NCBI GenBank assembly: GCA_022826725.1
Contig: JAJDUF010000016.1
Location: 372,001-436,000 of the forward strand
DNA: 64,000 bases
Direction: 5' to 3'
Source of the DNA: Chloroflexota bacterium
GTDB lineage: Bacteria > Chloroflexota > UBA11872 > UBA12225 > JAJDUF01
The first letter of the stretch is position 1. Each line of letters starts with the position of its first letter. Of the stretch, positions 23,662 to 32,003 are shown one piece after another. A program made the position numbers and the translations under genes. The notes under the pieces are model-generated. The model ran no database searches and had not been told where the DNA came from. It saw only the letters and a program-made list of their open reading frames with translations.

Positions 23662-24633
23662 CTACCGGTCACAGTCCGGATAGTCTGCCTGCTCCGGGAG
23701 GCTCGTCGGCGGGTGCGCCACCCCGATGAACACGCGCTCCCAGAAGCCGCTATCGGCCGCTGTCACGTTGCACCAATAGAAGCCGAGGACCTGGAACGTG
23801 GCCGTGTCCGGCACCTCCCGCCAGAAGTCCATCCCGTAGTCGTAGCTGAAGATCCGCTCATCCCCGCCGTCGAAGCGGCGCGCGATTTGATCCGGCTGCG
23901 GATATTTGTCATCGAGCGGGATGGTGACGATCACCTCCGCCGAATAGGTGAAGTCGCGCTTGACTTCATCCCACGGAACGACCAGGGCGAGGGCACTGCC
24001 TGGGGCAACCCAATAACGCACGACCTCGCCGTCCAGCTCACGACGCACGATGGCATAAGTCTGGTCGCCGCTGGCATCGCGGACAAAGCCGACGGGGACA
24101 ATCTCGCTGCCGTCGGCGGCCAGCCAGCCGACGCCGACGTGGGCGAGCGGCCCGCTCGGTGTGGGCGTTGCCGTGGGGGTTGCTTGGGCGCTATCGCTGG
24201 TGCTGGCACTATCGGTAGATTCCGTTGACGTGGACACGCTTGGCGGGTTGTAAGGCGGTCTCGGCGCAGAGCAGGTGCCGCTTACCTCGAGCACCAGATC
24301 GTTGTAATCCGTGTCCTCACCGTCCTCAAAGTAGCGCCTCGCGCCCACAGACCGGACATCCCACTTGATCGCGCCGCTATGCTGGATCCGAATACCCAGC
24401 CTGGCCGGTGCAGCAGACAAGGTGATTGACCTGCCTATATCCCGGTTCGTGAGGCCCAGGCTACGACCCCGTGCATCCAGCAGTAGGAGCGTGAAGTGCG
24501 CCTCGCCCGAAATCACAGTGCCACGCCAGCAGCCGTCAGCCGCCACCACCGGAGCCACCGGTACCGGCAGCAAGCCGATAGCCAGCAGGGCTCCAATCAT
24601 GAGCGCCGCGCGCAGCAGCAATGTTCTACTCAA
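23662..24633 (-). CDS. Secreted protein with DUF4114-like segment and a C-terminal 'FYWCN' domain
   Basis: A 323-aa protein with a clear signal peptide (residues 1-31, cleavage near VVAADG). Residues about 90-118 include RRYFEDGEDTDYNDLVLEVS, the 'GDxDYNDLV' text seen in DUF4114-like extracellular domains. A Ser/Thr-rich linker (about 128-160) leads to a C-terminal domain of about 150 aa: GVGWLAADGSEIVPVGFVRD, IPLDDKYPQPDQIARRFDGG, and LGFYWCNVTAADSGF. The same domain forms the C terminus of the broken LRR gene at 27410-29190. Function unknown; location outside the cell is likely. Confidence 0.75.
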   Translation of the reverse strand: MSRTLLLRAALMIGALLAIGLLPVPVAPVVAADGCWRGTVISGEAHFTLLLLDARGRSLGLTNRDIGRSITLSAAPARLGIRIQHSGAIKWDVRSVGARRYFEDGEDTDYNDLVLEVSGTCSAPRPPYNPPSVSTSTESTDSASTSDSAQATPTATPTPSGPLAHVGVGWLAADGSEIVPVGFVRDASGDQTYAIVRRELDGEVVRYWVAPGSALALVVPWDEVKRDFTYSAEVIVTIPLDDKYPQPDQIARRFDGGDERIFSYDYGMDFWREVPDTATFQVLGFYWCNVTAADSGFWERVFIGVAHPPTSLPEQADYPDCDR

Positions 24634-24864
24634 CTACCAGTGTCCGGTGCAGCGTTCAGCGGATGGGTGCTCAACGCCACCAGTGCTCGGGCAGCCCCGG
24701 CGTGGCGGTAGCAGCCAGCGCTAGTGTACCGAATGTATGTGATATTATTGTGAGATATAGGCCCAATAGTCGTCAGTTCTTGTGATTTGGTGCCAGAAAT
24801 GGCATAGTTGTAGCGGTTGGCACGCCGCCGGCCCCGTATGCAGCCGGTGCGGCCGAGGGGAGCA

Positions 24865-27246
24865 ATGAGCCGCGAAGACGAACTGCGGCGAGAAGTCGAG
24901 GCGCTGCGGCACCGCCTGTCGCGGCTCAGCGCGGCGAGCCTGCGTATCAACGCCAGCCTCGACTTCGATACCGTGTTGCAAGGCGTGCTCGATGCCGCGC
25001 GGTCGCTGACGGGCGCCCGCTATGGCGTGATCACCCTCCTGGACGACGCGGCGCGGCTGCAGGACATCCTCTTCTCCGGCATGACCGACCGGGAGGCGCG
25101 GGGCTTTCATGAGCTGCCCGATGGGGTACAACTCTTCGAATACCTGAGCCGCCTGCCGGCACCGCTGCGCCTCCCCGACCTGCTCGAGCACCTGCGGTCA
25201 CTGGGCCTGCCCGAGCTCCGACCACCCATTGCGGTGGGCACCAAGGTGCCCTTCTTGGCGGCGCCGGTCCGTCACCGCGGTGAGCGGGTCGGCAACTTTT
25301 TCCTTGGCGCGAAGGAACATGGGCGGGAGTTCACCCAAGAGGATGAGGAGACCCTGGTGATGTTTGCGTCCCAGGCGGCCCTGGTGATCGCCAACGCCCG
25401 CCGCTATCGGGAGGAACGGCAGGCCAGGACCGACTTGGAGACCCTGATCGACACCTCGCCGGTGGGGGTGGTGGTCTTCGACGCCGTGACCGGACTGCCC
25501 AAGTCCTTCAACCGGGAGGCCCGGCGGATCGTCGACAGCTTGCGGGACCCCGACCAATCGCCGGAGGACCTCCTCGAAGTAATGACCTTCGTGCGTGCGG
25601 ACGGTCGGGAGGTCTCGCTCAAGGAATTCCCGATTGCCGAGCTGCTGAGTATCGGGGAGACCGTGCAGGCTGAGGAGTTCGTCTTCCAGGTCCCCGACGG
25701 GCGGAGCGTCACCATGCTACTCAACGCCACGCCCATCCTTTCGGAGGAGGGGGCCGTTGAGTCCTTTGTCGTGACCATGCAGGACATGGCGGCGGTGGAA
25801 GAACTGGAGCGGCTGCGCGCCGAGTTTCTGGCCACGGTCAGCCACGAGTTACGCACGCCACTCACCTCGATCAAAGGCTCCGCCGCCACCGCGCTGGGTT
25901 CGGCCGCGGACCTCGATCCCGCAGTGACCCGCCAGTTCTTCCAGATCATCGAGGACCAGGCCGACCACATGCACCACTTGGTCTCCGACCTGCTCGACGT
26001 GGCGCGCATCGAGACGGGCACGCTGGCAGTCAGCCCCGAACCCGCAGAAGCACCCGTGCTCGTGGACCGGGCCAGGAACGCCTTCATCAGCGCCGGGGGC
26101 CGGAACAACCTCGCCATCGACATCGAGCCAGCCCTGCCCCTCGTGATGGCCGACCGGCGGCGCATCGTCCAGGTGCTGGGCAACCTGCTGTCCAACGCGG
26201 CCCGCCACTCCGCGGAGTCGTCTGCCATCAGGGTGACCGCCGTGCGGAAGGGTCCTAATGTCACGCTCTCGGTGGCCGACGAGGGACGAGGCATCCCGGC
26301 GGAGAGCCTGCCGCACCTGTTTCGCAAGTTTTCCCGGGCACAAGCCGAGGATCAGGGAGGGGGCATGGGCCTGGGCCTGGCCATCTGCAAGGGGATAGTC
26401 GAAGCCCATGGCGGCCGCATCTGGGCAGAAAGCGACGGGCCCGACCGGGGCGCCCGGTTTACGTTCACCCTGCCGGTGGCCGACCAGCCAGGGACTGGTG
26501 TCACCGCCGGCCCGGCTCCGCTCGCCGCTCGTGCCTCGCGTCAGGCCGCAGCGGACCAGTTGCGCGTCCTCGTGGTGGAGGACGATCCGCAAGCGCTGCG
26601 GTACGTCCGCGCCGTCCTCGCCAAGGCGGGCTTTGTGCCGGTGGTGACCGGGAACGCGGCGGAGGTGCTGCGCTTGGTGGCAGAAGAACAGCCGCACCTG
26701 GTCCTGCTGGATCTGGTGCTGCCGGGGAGCGATGGGATCGAACTGATGACGGAGATTCTGGAGCGGACCGACGTGCCGGTCATCTTCCTGTCCGCCTACG
26801 GCCGGGATGACATCGTCGCCCAGGCCTTGGAGCGGGGCGCCGTAGACTACATCGTCAAGCCCTTCTCACCAACGGAACTGGTGGCCAGGGTCCGGGCGGC
26901 GCTGCGCCAGCGGGCGGCTGCCGAGCCGGCGGAACCTTACGTGCTGGGGGGCCTGATCATCGACTACGCCGCCCGCAGCGTGACTCTGGCCGGGCGCCCG
27001 GTCCAGCTGACCGCCATCGAGTACCGGCTGCTCGCGGAGCTGGCGGCGCACGCCGGGCGCGTGGTGACTTACGACCAGCTGCTGCGGCGGGTCTGGGGCG
27101 CGGAGCACGCGGGCGACCTGCGGCCCATGCGAACCATCGTCAGTAGCATCCGCCGCAAGCTGGGCGACGACGCGGACCAGCCCACCTACCTCTTCACCGA
27201 GCCCCGCATCGGCTACCGCATGGCGAGGGGCGAACCGCTGGCGTAG
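24865..27246 (+). CDS. Single-chain two-component protein: GAF-PAS-histidine kinase-receiver-OmpR-type DNA-binding domain
   Basis: A 793-aa soluble protein. Order: GAF (about 30-185, LDFDTVLQGVLDAARSLTGA), PAS-like (195-310), HisKA with phosphoacceptor His near 327 (FLATVSHELRTPLTSIKGS), HATPase (N box GNLLSNAARHS, G1 DEGRGIP, G2 GMGLGLAICKG), receiver with Asp near 616 (LVLLDLVLPGSDG, Lys in YIVKPFSP), and a winged helix (690-790, LTAIEYRLLAELAAHAGRVV). Sensor, kinase, receiver and DNA-binding output sit in one chain. ATG 24865 follows GAGGGG; upstream TTG/ATG starts lack a site. No membrane helix, so it senses an internal signal. Confidence 0.9.
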   Translation: MSREDELRREVEALRHRLSRLSAASLRINASLDFDTVLQGVLDAARSLTGARYGVITLLDDAARLQDILFSGMTDREARGFHELPDGVQLFEYLSRLPAPLRLPDLLEHLRSLGLPELRPPIAVGTKVPFLAAPVRHRGERVGNFFLGAKEHGREFTQEDEETLVMFASQAALVIANARRYREERQARTDLETLIDTSPVGVVVFDAVTGLPKSFNREARRIVDSLRDPDQSPEDLLEVMTFVRADGREVSLKEFPIAELLSIGETVQAEEFVFQVPDGRSVTMLLNATPILSEEGAVESFVVTMQDMAAVEELERLRAEFLATVSHELRTPLTSIKGSAATALGSAADLDPAVTRQFFQIIEDQADHMHHLVSDLLDVARIETGTLAVSPEPAEAPVLVDRARNAFISAGGRNNLAIDIEPALPLVMADRRRIVQVLGNLLSNAARHSAESSAIRVTAVRKGPNVTLSVADEGRGIPAESLPHLFRKFSRAQAEDQGGGMGLGLAICKGIVEAHGGRIWAESDGPDRGARFTFTLPVADQPGTGVTAGPAPLAARASRQAAADQLRVLVVEDDPQALRYVRAVLAKAGFVPVVTGNAAEVLRLVAEEQPHLVLLDLVLPGSDGIELMTEILERTDVPVIFLSAYGRDDIVAQALERGAVDYIVKPFSPTELVARVRAALRQRAAAEPAEPYVLGGLIIDYAARSVTLAGRPVQLTAIEYRLLAELAAHAGRVVTYDQLLRRVWGAEHAGDLRPMRTIVSSIRRKLGDDADQPTYLFTEPRIGYRMARGEPLA

Positions 27247-27288
27247 GCAGCGACCGCAGCGGATGGATGCCGAGCCGTAGTTCCTTAG

Positions 27289-27366
27289 TGGGGCTGGCAT
27301 CCGACCTACGACCTCGACGCGATGGTGGCCGACATGCTCGCCAACCTAGCCGCCAAGCTCGGCTGA
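27289..27366 (+). pseudogene. 3'-end fragment of the threonine-dehydrogenase-like gene
   Basis: Reads WGWHPTYDLDAMVADMLANL then AAKLG and stop, nearly the same as the last 26 codons of the gene at 21588-22544 (WGWRPTYDLDAMVDDMLANL). There is no start or upstream part. It lies 44 bp before the end of the convergent LRR gene remnant, the same relative order as the intact dehydrogenase and the secreted protein gene. Confidence 0.85.
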
Positions 27367-27409
27367 CTAGCGGCCCCGCGCTACTGACCACTAGCCACCG
27401 GCCACTGTC

Positions 27410-29190
27410 CTACGTCCGGCACACGGGGTAGTCCGCACGGGGCGGCACACCACTCGCCGGATACGGCGGCCCCAGCGTGATCCGCTCGAAAAAGCCGGCA
27501 TCCGCCGCCGTCACGTTACACCAATAGAAGCCCAGCGCCTGGAATGTCGCCAGGTCCGGCACGTGTCGCCACTGTCCCAACTGCGCGTCGTAGGCCAGGA
27601 TGCGGTCATCGCCGCCATCGAAGCGCCGCATCAACATGTTCGGCGGCGGGAATTGGTCGTCCAGCGGGATCGCCAAGATCACCCCGACCGGGAACGTGTA
27701 CTGCGTGTTCACGCTGGACCAGGGCACCGCGTAGACCAAGGGGCTGTCGGGCGCGATCCACCGCCGCACGACCTGACCATCGCCCTCCCGCCGCACCACG
27801 GCATAGGTCTGGCGTCGCGCACGAACCCGATGACGATGATCTGCTGGCCGTCGCGGCTGATCCAGCCAACGCCGATCGGGATCTCGACACCCGGCTGGTC
27901 GTGGCGTTGCAGCACCATGACATCGCCGACTACCTCCTTCGCCGTCGCAGCCGGGGTCGAGCCAATGATGGGGGAGCGCGTTGGCGCCGGTGGCGGCGAC
28001 GGTGCCCGGCTCCCACCACCACCGCCGCTCTGCTTGCTACTACTGCCTCCACTGCCCCCACCACCACGTGGCGTGCCGGTCACCGTGGCAGACCAAGCGC
28101 CGTTACCCGCCTCGTTGACCGCCCGCAACTGCACGTCGTACTCCGAGCCGTTGATCAGCCCCGTCAGCCTGTAGGTCAAGCTGCCACCGCCGGTCGCCGT
28201 CCAGACGGGACCCTCAACGGTCCAGTCGGTGGCTCTGAACTCCCGATAGCGCACGTCGTAGGCGGTGATCGTCACACCGGTCGCACCCGCCGGGGCGCCG
28301 TCGTCCGCCGGCGCCGCCCACGTCACCGTGAGTTGTCTGTCGCCTGGCCGCACCCGGACGTTCTCCGGCGCCGTTGCCCGGCAATACGTCGAGACGTTGA
28401 TGGTCATGCCATGATTCAGCAGATCGGCGTGGAGCGGGAGATTAACACCGGTAGCGTTGAGACCCAGCCATGAGAGGCTGGTAATGGTAGCCAGGCTCTG
28501 CGGAACATCACCTGTCAGCTGGTTGCACGACAGGCCTAGCCAGATGAGGCTGCTCATGTTGCATAACTGCGTGGGGATACTCCCGATCAACTGGTTTCGC
28601 TGCAGGTACAGCACGGTCACGTTGCTCAGACTGCCCAGCTGCGTGGGGATGCTCCCGGTCAACTCGTTGTGGCGCAGATGTAGCATCTCCAGATTGCTGA
28701 GGCTGCCCAACTCCGTTGGGATGCTGCCGCTCAACTGATTGCCGTCCAGGTACAGGTGGGGCAGGCTGCTCAGGCTGCCCAGTTGCGTGGGAATGCTCCC
28801 GCTCAACTTGTTGCGGGACAGGTGTAGCCACTCCAGGTTACTCAGGTTGCCTAACTGCGTGGGGATGCTACCGCTCAATCGGTTGCCCCACAGGTATAGG
28901 TGGGTCAGGTTGCTCAGGCTACCTAGTTGCGTGGGGATGTTCCCGGTCAGCTTGTTTTGAGACAGGTATAGGTTGATCAGGTTGCTGAGGTTCCCTAGTT
29001 CGGTGGGAATGCTGCCCGTCAACTCGTTGTCCCACAGATATAGGTCGGTCAGGTTGCTGAGGTTCCCTAGTTCGGTGGGAATGCTGCCACTCAGCCGATT
29101 GTTCTCCAGGTGTAGGACGGCCAGGCTGCTGAGGTTGCCCAGTTGCGAAGGGATGCTCGCCCTCAGTGCGCTGGACGTGGCGCTCGTCAC
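27410..29190 (-). pseudogene. LRR-FN3-'FYWCN' surface protein gene, 5'-truncated and frameshifted
   Basis: Frame 1 (27709-29190) encodes nine plant-type 24-residue leucine-rich repeats (consensus SIPTQLGNLSNLxxLYLxxN), a degenerate tenth, an FN3 domain (PENVRVRPGDRQLTVTWAAP), a Gly/Ser linker, and then GVGWISRDGQQIIVIGFVRD. It shifts frame near 27810; the next frame continues VVRREGDGQVVRRWIAPDSP to 27410, ending like the paralogue at 23662 (LGFYWCNVTAADAGF). Comparison with that gene suggests loss of about 10 nt between two CCAG repeats. The 5' end is missing: there is no signal peptide, and LRR text runs directly into the oppositely oriented kinase gene near 29170. Confidence 0.8.
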
Positions 29191-30100
29191 GGGCGGGATG
29201 ATCGTCGCCGGCGGGTTCAGCCATTTCTTCTTCTACTTGCTGTACTATCCAGCGCTGGCCTGGTTCGCGGTCTTCTTCAGCTCCTTCCGGTTGAGCTTCG
29301 CGTGGGTCACCATGGTGGCCATCATCTACGCGACCGTCAGCCTGACCGTGGGGCCGGGCCTGGACTTTGCCGCGCGGGACGAAAAGGCACTATTTGCCCG
29401 AATCGTCGTCATGTATGCGGTGGTGGCCTCCGTCAATCTGGTCACCCGCTCCGAGCGGCGCCGGCGGCAGAAGGCCGTAGAACGAGAGCGAGAGTTGCAG
29501 CGCGAGCGGATCGCACTCTCCCAGACCATCCATGATACGACCGCCCAGTCCGCTTACCTGATCGGGCTGGGGATCGAGACCGCCATCGAGTTGGCGGACA
29601 AAGCAGACCGGGAATTGGTCACCAAGCTCCAGGCGACGCATGTCCTGTCGAGATCGGCCATGTGGGAGTTGCGGCATCCCATAGACATCGGGCTCCTTTT
29701 TGAAGGCCGGGCGCTAGGCGATGTGCTGCAGGCCCACGCCGCGACCTTTACGATCATCACGTCGGTGCCGGCCGAGGTCGTCCAGACTGGCACGGAGCCG
29801 TCGCTATCCCTACCTACCCGGAGCAGGCTCTTCTCGATTGCACACAACGCGCTCACCAACGCCTTTCGGCACGCTCAGGCCAGCCAGGTCACCATCACCC
29901 TCGAATTCCAGGCGAGTGGCCTACGACTGTCCGTGGCGGACGACGGCATCGGCCTGCCTGATGACTACGCCGAACGCGGCCGAGGCTTCCAGAATATGCG
30001 GACAGACGCCGCTCGCATGGGCGGGCGGCTCGAAGTAGAGGCGCGCCGGTCCGGTGGCGGCACCACGGTGACGTGCGTGCTCGAGCACGATCCGAGTTGA
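29153..30100 (+). CDS. Sensor histidine kinase (NarL-type partner), 5'-truncated
   Basis: Membrane helices (about 8-66 and 80-97, e.g. SHFFFYLLYYPALAWFAVFF) lead to a HisKA_3-like dimerisation helix with probable phosphoacceptor His127 (ALSQTIHDTTAQSAYLIGLG) and an HATPase domain (SIAHNALTNAFRHAQASQV, VADDGIGLP, GRGFQNMRTDAARMGG). Upstream of about 29165 the open frame is antisense LRR sequence, so the natural N terminus is lost; ATG 29153 is simply the first usable start near the junction. It is followed by a NarL-type regulator after 13 bp. The kinase core looks intact; expression and input sensing are doubtful. Confidence 0.75.
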   Translation: MLALSALDVALVTGGMIVAGGFSHFFFYLLYYPALAWFAVFFSSFRLSFAWVTMVAIIYATVSLTVGPGLDFAARDEKALFARIVVMYAVVASVNLVTRSERRRRQKAVERERELQRERIALSQTIHDTTAQSAYLIGLGIETAIELADKADRELVTKLQATHVLSRSAMWELRHPIDIGLLFEGRALGDVLQAHAATFTIITSVPAEVVQTGTEPSLSLPTRSRLFSIAHNALTNAFRHAQASQVTITLEFQASGLRLSVADDGIGLPDDYAERGRGFQNMRTDAARMGGRLEVEARRSGGGTTVTCVLEHDPS

Positions 30101-30113
30101 GGAGGTCTGCACT

Positions 30114-30791
30114 ATGTCTCCAACGGCACCGATCGAACCGACCAAGGTGATGATCGTGGACGATCACTCGATCATGAGGGACGGGCTGCGAGAAGTACTG
30201 GAGCACGCCGGTGGATTCGAGGTGGTGGTACAGGCCAGAGATGGTCTGGAGGCGGTCCAGGTGGCCGCTAGTATTCAGCCGGACGTGATCATCATGGACG
30301 TGTTGCTGCCGCACAAGAACGGCATTGACGCGTGCCAGGAGATCATGGCGGCGCTGCCGGACACCCGGGTGCTCATGCTGACGGCTTCGACTGCCGAGGA
30401 CGCCGTCATCAAGTCAGTGGCCGCGGGTGCGACAGGCTATCTGCAGAAGTACTCCGGAAAAGAGCAGCTCCTCGCCACGATCCGGTCGGTGGAAGCCGGC
30501 GAATTCTGCATCCCGGGCGATGTAGTGCGGCAGGTGCTCTCCGCCATCCATGCTCCGTCCGCGCCGGGCGATACCGCCGAACCGGATCGCCTGACCGCGC
30601 GGGAGCAAGAAATCCTCAAGCTGTTTGCCGAGGGGCGGTCGTACGCGGAGATTGCCCAAGTTCGCGGCAATCGGCCGTTGACCATTCGGAACGCGATCTA
30701 CGGCATCCGGGACAAGCTGGGGGCGAAGTCAACGCAGGAAATGGTGGTGTGGGCCGTGCGTAACGGGCTGCTGGACAACGACCGGCCATAG
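30114..30791 (+). CDS. NarL/FixJ-type response regulator
   Basis: A 225-aa regulator. Receiver domain 10-130: acidic pair in VMIVDDHSIMRDGL, phosphoacceptor Asp62 in PDVIIMDVLLPHKNG, Thr in LMLTAST and Lys in YLQKYSGKEQ. LuxR-type HTH at about 160-220: LTAREQEILKLFAEGRSYAE followed by VRGNRPLTIRNAIYGIRDKL; the recognition region is less canonical than usual (RGNRPLTIRNAIYG instead of 'LSISEKTVKxH'). GAGGAGG precedes the ATG. It is transcribed with the upstream kinase and is presumably its partner. Confidence 0.9.
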   Translation: MSPTAPIEPTKVMIVDDHSIMRDGLREVLEHAGGFEVVVQARDGLEAVQVAASIQPDVIIMDVLLPHKNGIDACQEIMAALPDTRVLMLTASTAEDAVIKSVAAGATGYLQKYSGKEQLLATIRSVEAGEFCIPGDVVRQVLSAIHAPSAPGDTAEPDRLTAREQEILKLFAEGRSYAEIAQVRGNRPLTIRNAIYGIRDKLGAKSTQEMVVWAVRNGLLDNDRP

Positions 30792-30835
30792 GGCGTGACG
30801 CCACACCAGCGACCTGACGTAGACGAGCGGCCGGA

Positions 30836-31885
30836 CTAGCGCGAGGCGGCCTGAGCACGTAACCCTTCCAGCTCGTGCTTGGGGTCACGAGCCATCAGCT
30901 CGACGCTCGCAGCGCGCGGGTCCTTGCCCTCGAAGAGCACCGCGTACATCAGCTCGGCGATCGGCATTTCGACGCCGAGCCGGCGCGCGAGAATCCGCGC
31001 CGCGCGGGTGGTCGGCACTCCCTCCGCGACGCCGCCGAGCTGGGCTTGAATCGTCGTCAGTGGGACGCCACGCGCCAACTGCTCCCCGGTGCGGCGATTG
31101 CGGCTCAACCGGCTGGAGCAGGTCGCGACCACGTCGCCCACGCCGGCCAGGCCCGCAAAGGTGAGCGCCTGCGCCCCGGCCGCGACGCCGAGGCGCGCGA
31201 TCTCGGCCAATCCCCGCGTCATGAACGCCGCCTTGGCGTTGTCGCCCAGCCCGAGGCCGTCACCGAGACCCGCCCCCAGCGCCACGATGTTCTTCAGCAC
31301 CCCGCCCAACTCCACCCCGATCACATCGGTATGCGTGTAGACCCGGAAGGTGGCGCTCATCAGCAGGCGCTGCACCCGCACGGCAACCGCTTCCTCGGGC
31401 GCGGCCACCACCGTCGTCGCCGGCAGGCCGTCGGCGATCTCGCGAGCCAGGTTGGGGCCGGAGAGCGTGCCGATCCGCTCGACCGGGATCAGCGGCAGCG
31501 CCGCGGCGAGCACTTCCGTCATGCGCTGGCTCGTCTCGATCTCGATGCCCTTGCTCGCACTGACCACAATCGCCTCGCGCGAGAGGTGCGGCGCGAGACG
31601 CTCGGCATTCGCCCGCATCGTCTGCGAAGGCACCACGACCAGCACGACCGCCGCCGGCGCCACCGCCGCCGCGAGGTCGTTCGTCACGCACAACTCGTCG
31701 GGGAGCCGCACGCCGGTGAGTCGCGTGGGATGATGCCGGGTGGTCCGCAGCGCCGCCGCCTCGTCCGCAGTACGCGCCCACAGCGTCGTCGGTACGCCGT
31801 TACGCGCCAGGATCATGGCCAGGGTCAGGCCCCACGCCCCGGTGCCGATGACGGCGGCCCGTTCGGACGAGCGAGCAGTGGTCAT
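30836..31885 (-). CDS. gpsA: NAD(P)-dependent glycerol-3-phosphate dehydrogenase
   Basis: About 349 aa. Rossmann motif AAVIGTGAWGLTLAMILARN, VVPSQTMR, SASKGIE, the substrate region TLSGPNLAREIADGLPATTV, and the catalytic-domain motif ELGGVLKNIVALGAGLGDGL with GDNAKAAFMTRGLAE all identify GpsA, which reduces dihydroxyacetone phosphate to sn-glycerol-3-phosphate for phospholipid synthesis. ATG 31885 gives the usual short N terminus; GTG 31912 is an alternative and neither has a well-spaced ribosome site. Convergent with the response regulator. Confidence 0.95.
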   Translation of the reverse strand: MTTARSSERAAVIGTGAWGLTLAMILARNGVPTTLWARTADEAAALRTTRHHPTRLTGVRLPDELCVTNDLAAAVAPAAVVLVVVPSQTMRANAERLAPHLSREAIVVSASKGIEIETSQRMTEVLAAALPLIPVERIGTLSGPNLAREIADGLPATTVVAAPEEAVAVRVQRLLMSATFRVYTHTDVIGVELGGVLKNIVALGAGLGDGLGLGDNAKAAFMTRGLAEIARLGVAAGAQALTFAGLAGVGDVVATCSSRLSRNRRTGEQLARGVPLTTIQAQLGGVAEGVPTTRAARILARRLGVEMPIAELMYAVLFEGKDPRAASVELMARDPKHELEGLRAQAASR

Positions 31886-32003
31886 CCTCCGTATCCCATA
31901 CTGCGCTGTCACGCTCCGCGAGGCTGCGCCGGGCCGGGTGCGTCCCGGCGCGCGCTCCCGTTATAGCACACCGCCCGGACTGCTCGGCGCCTACGCCGGC
32001 CAC

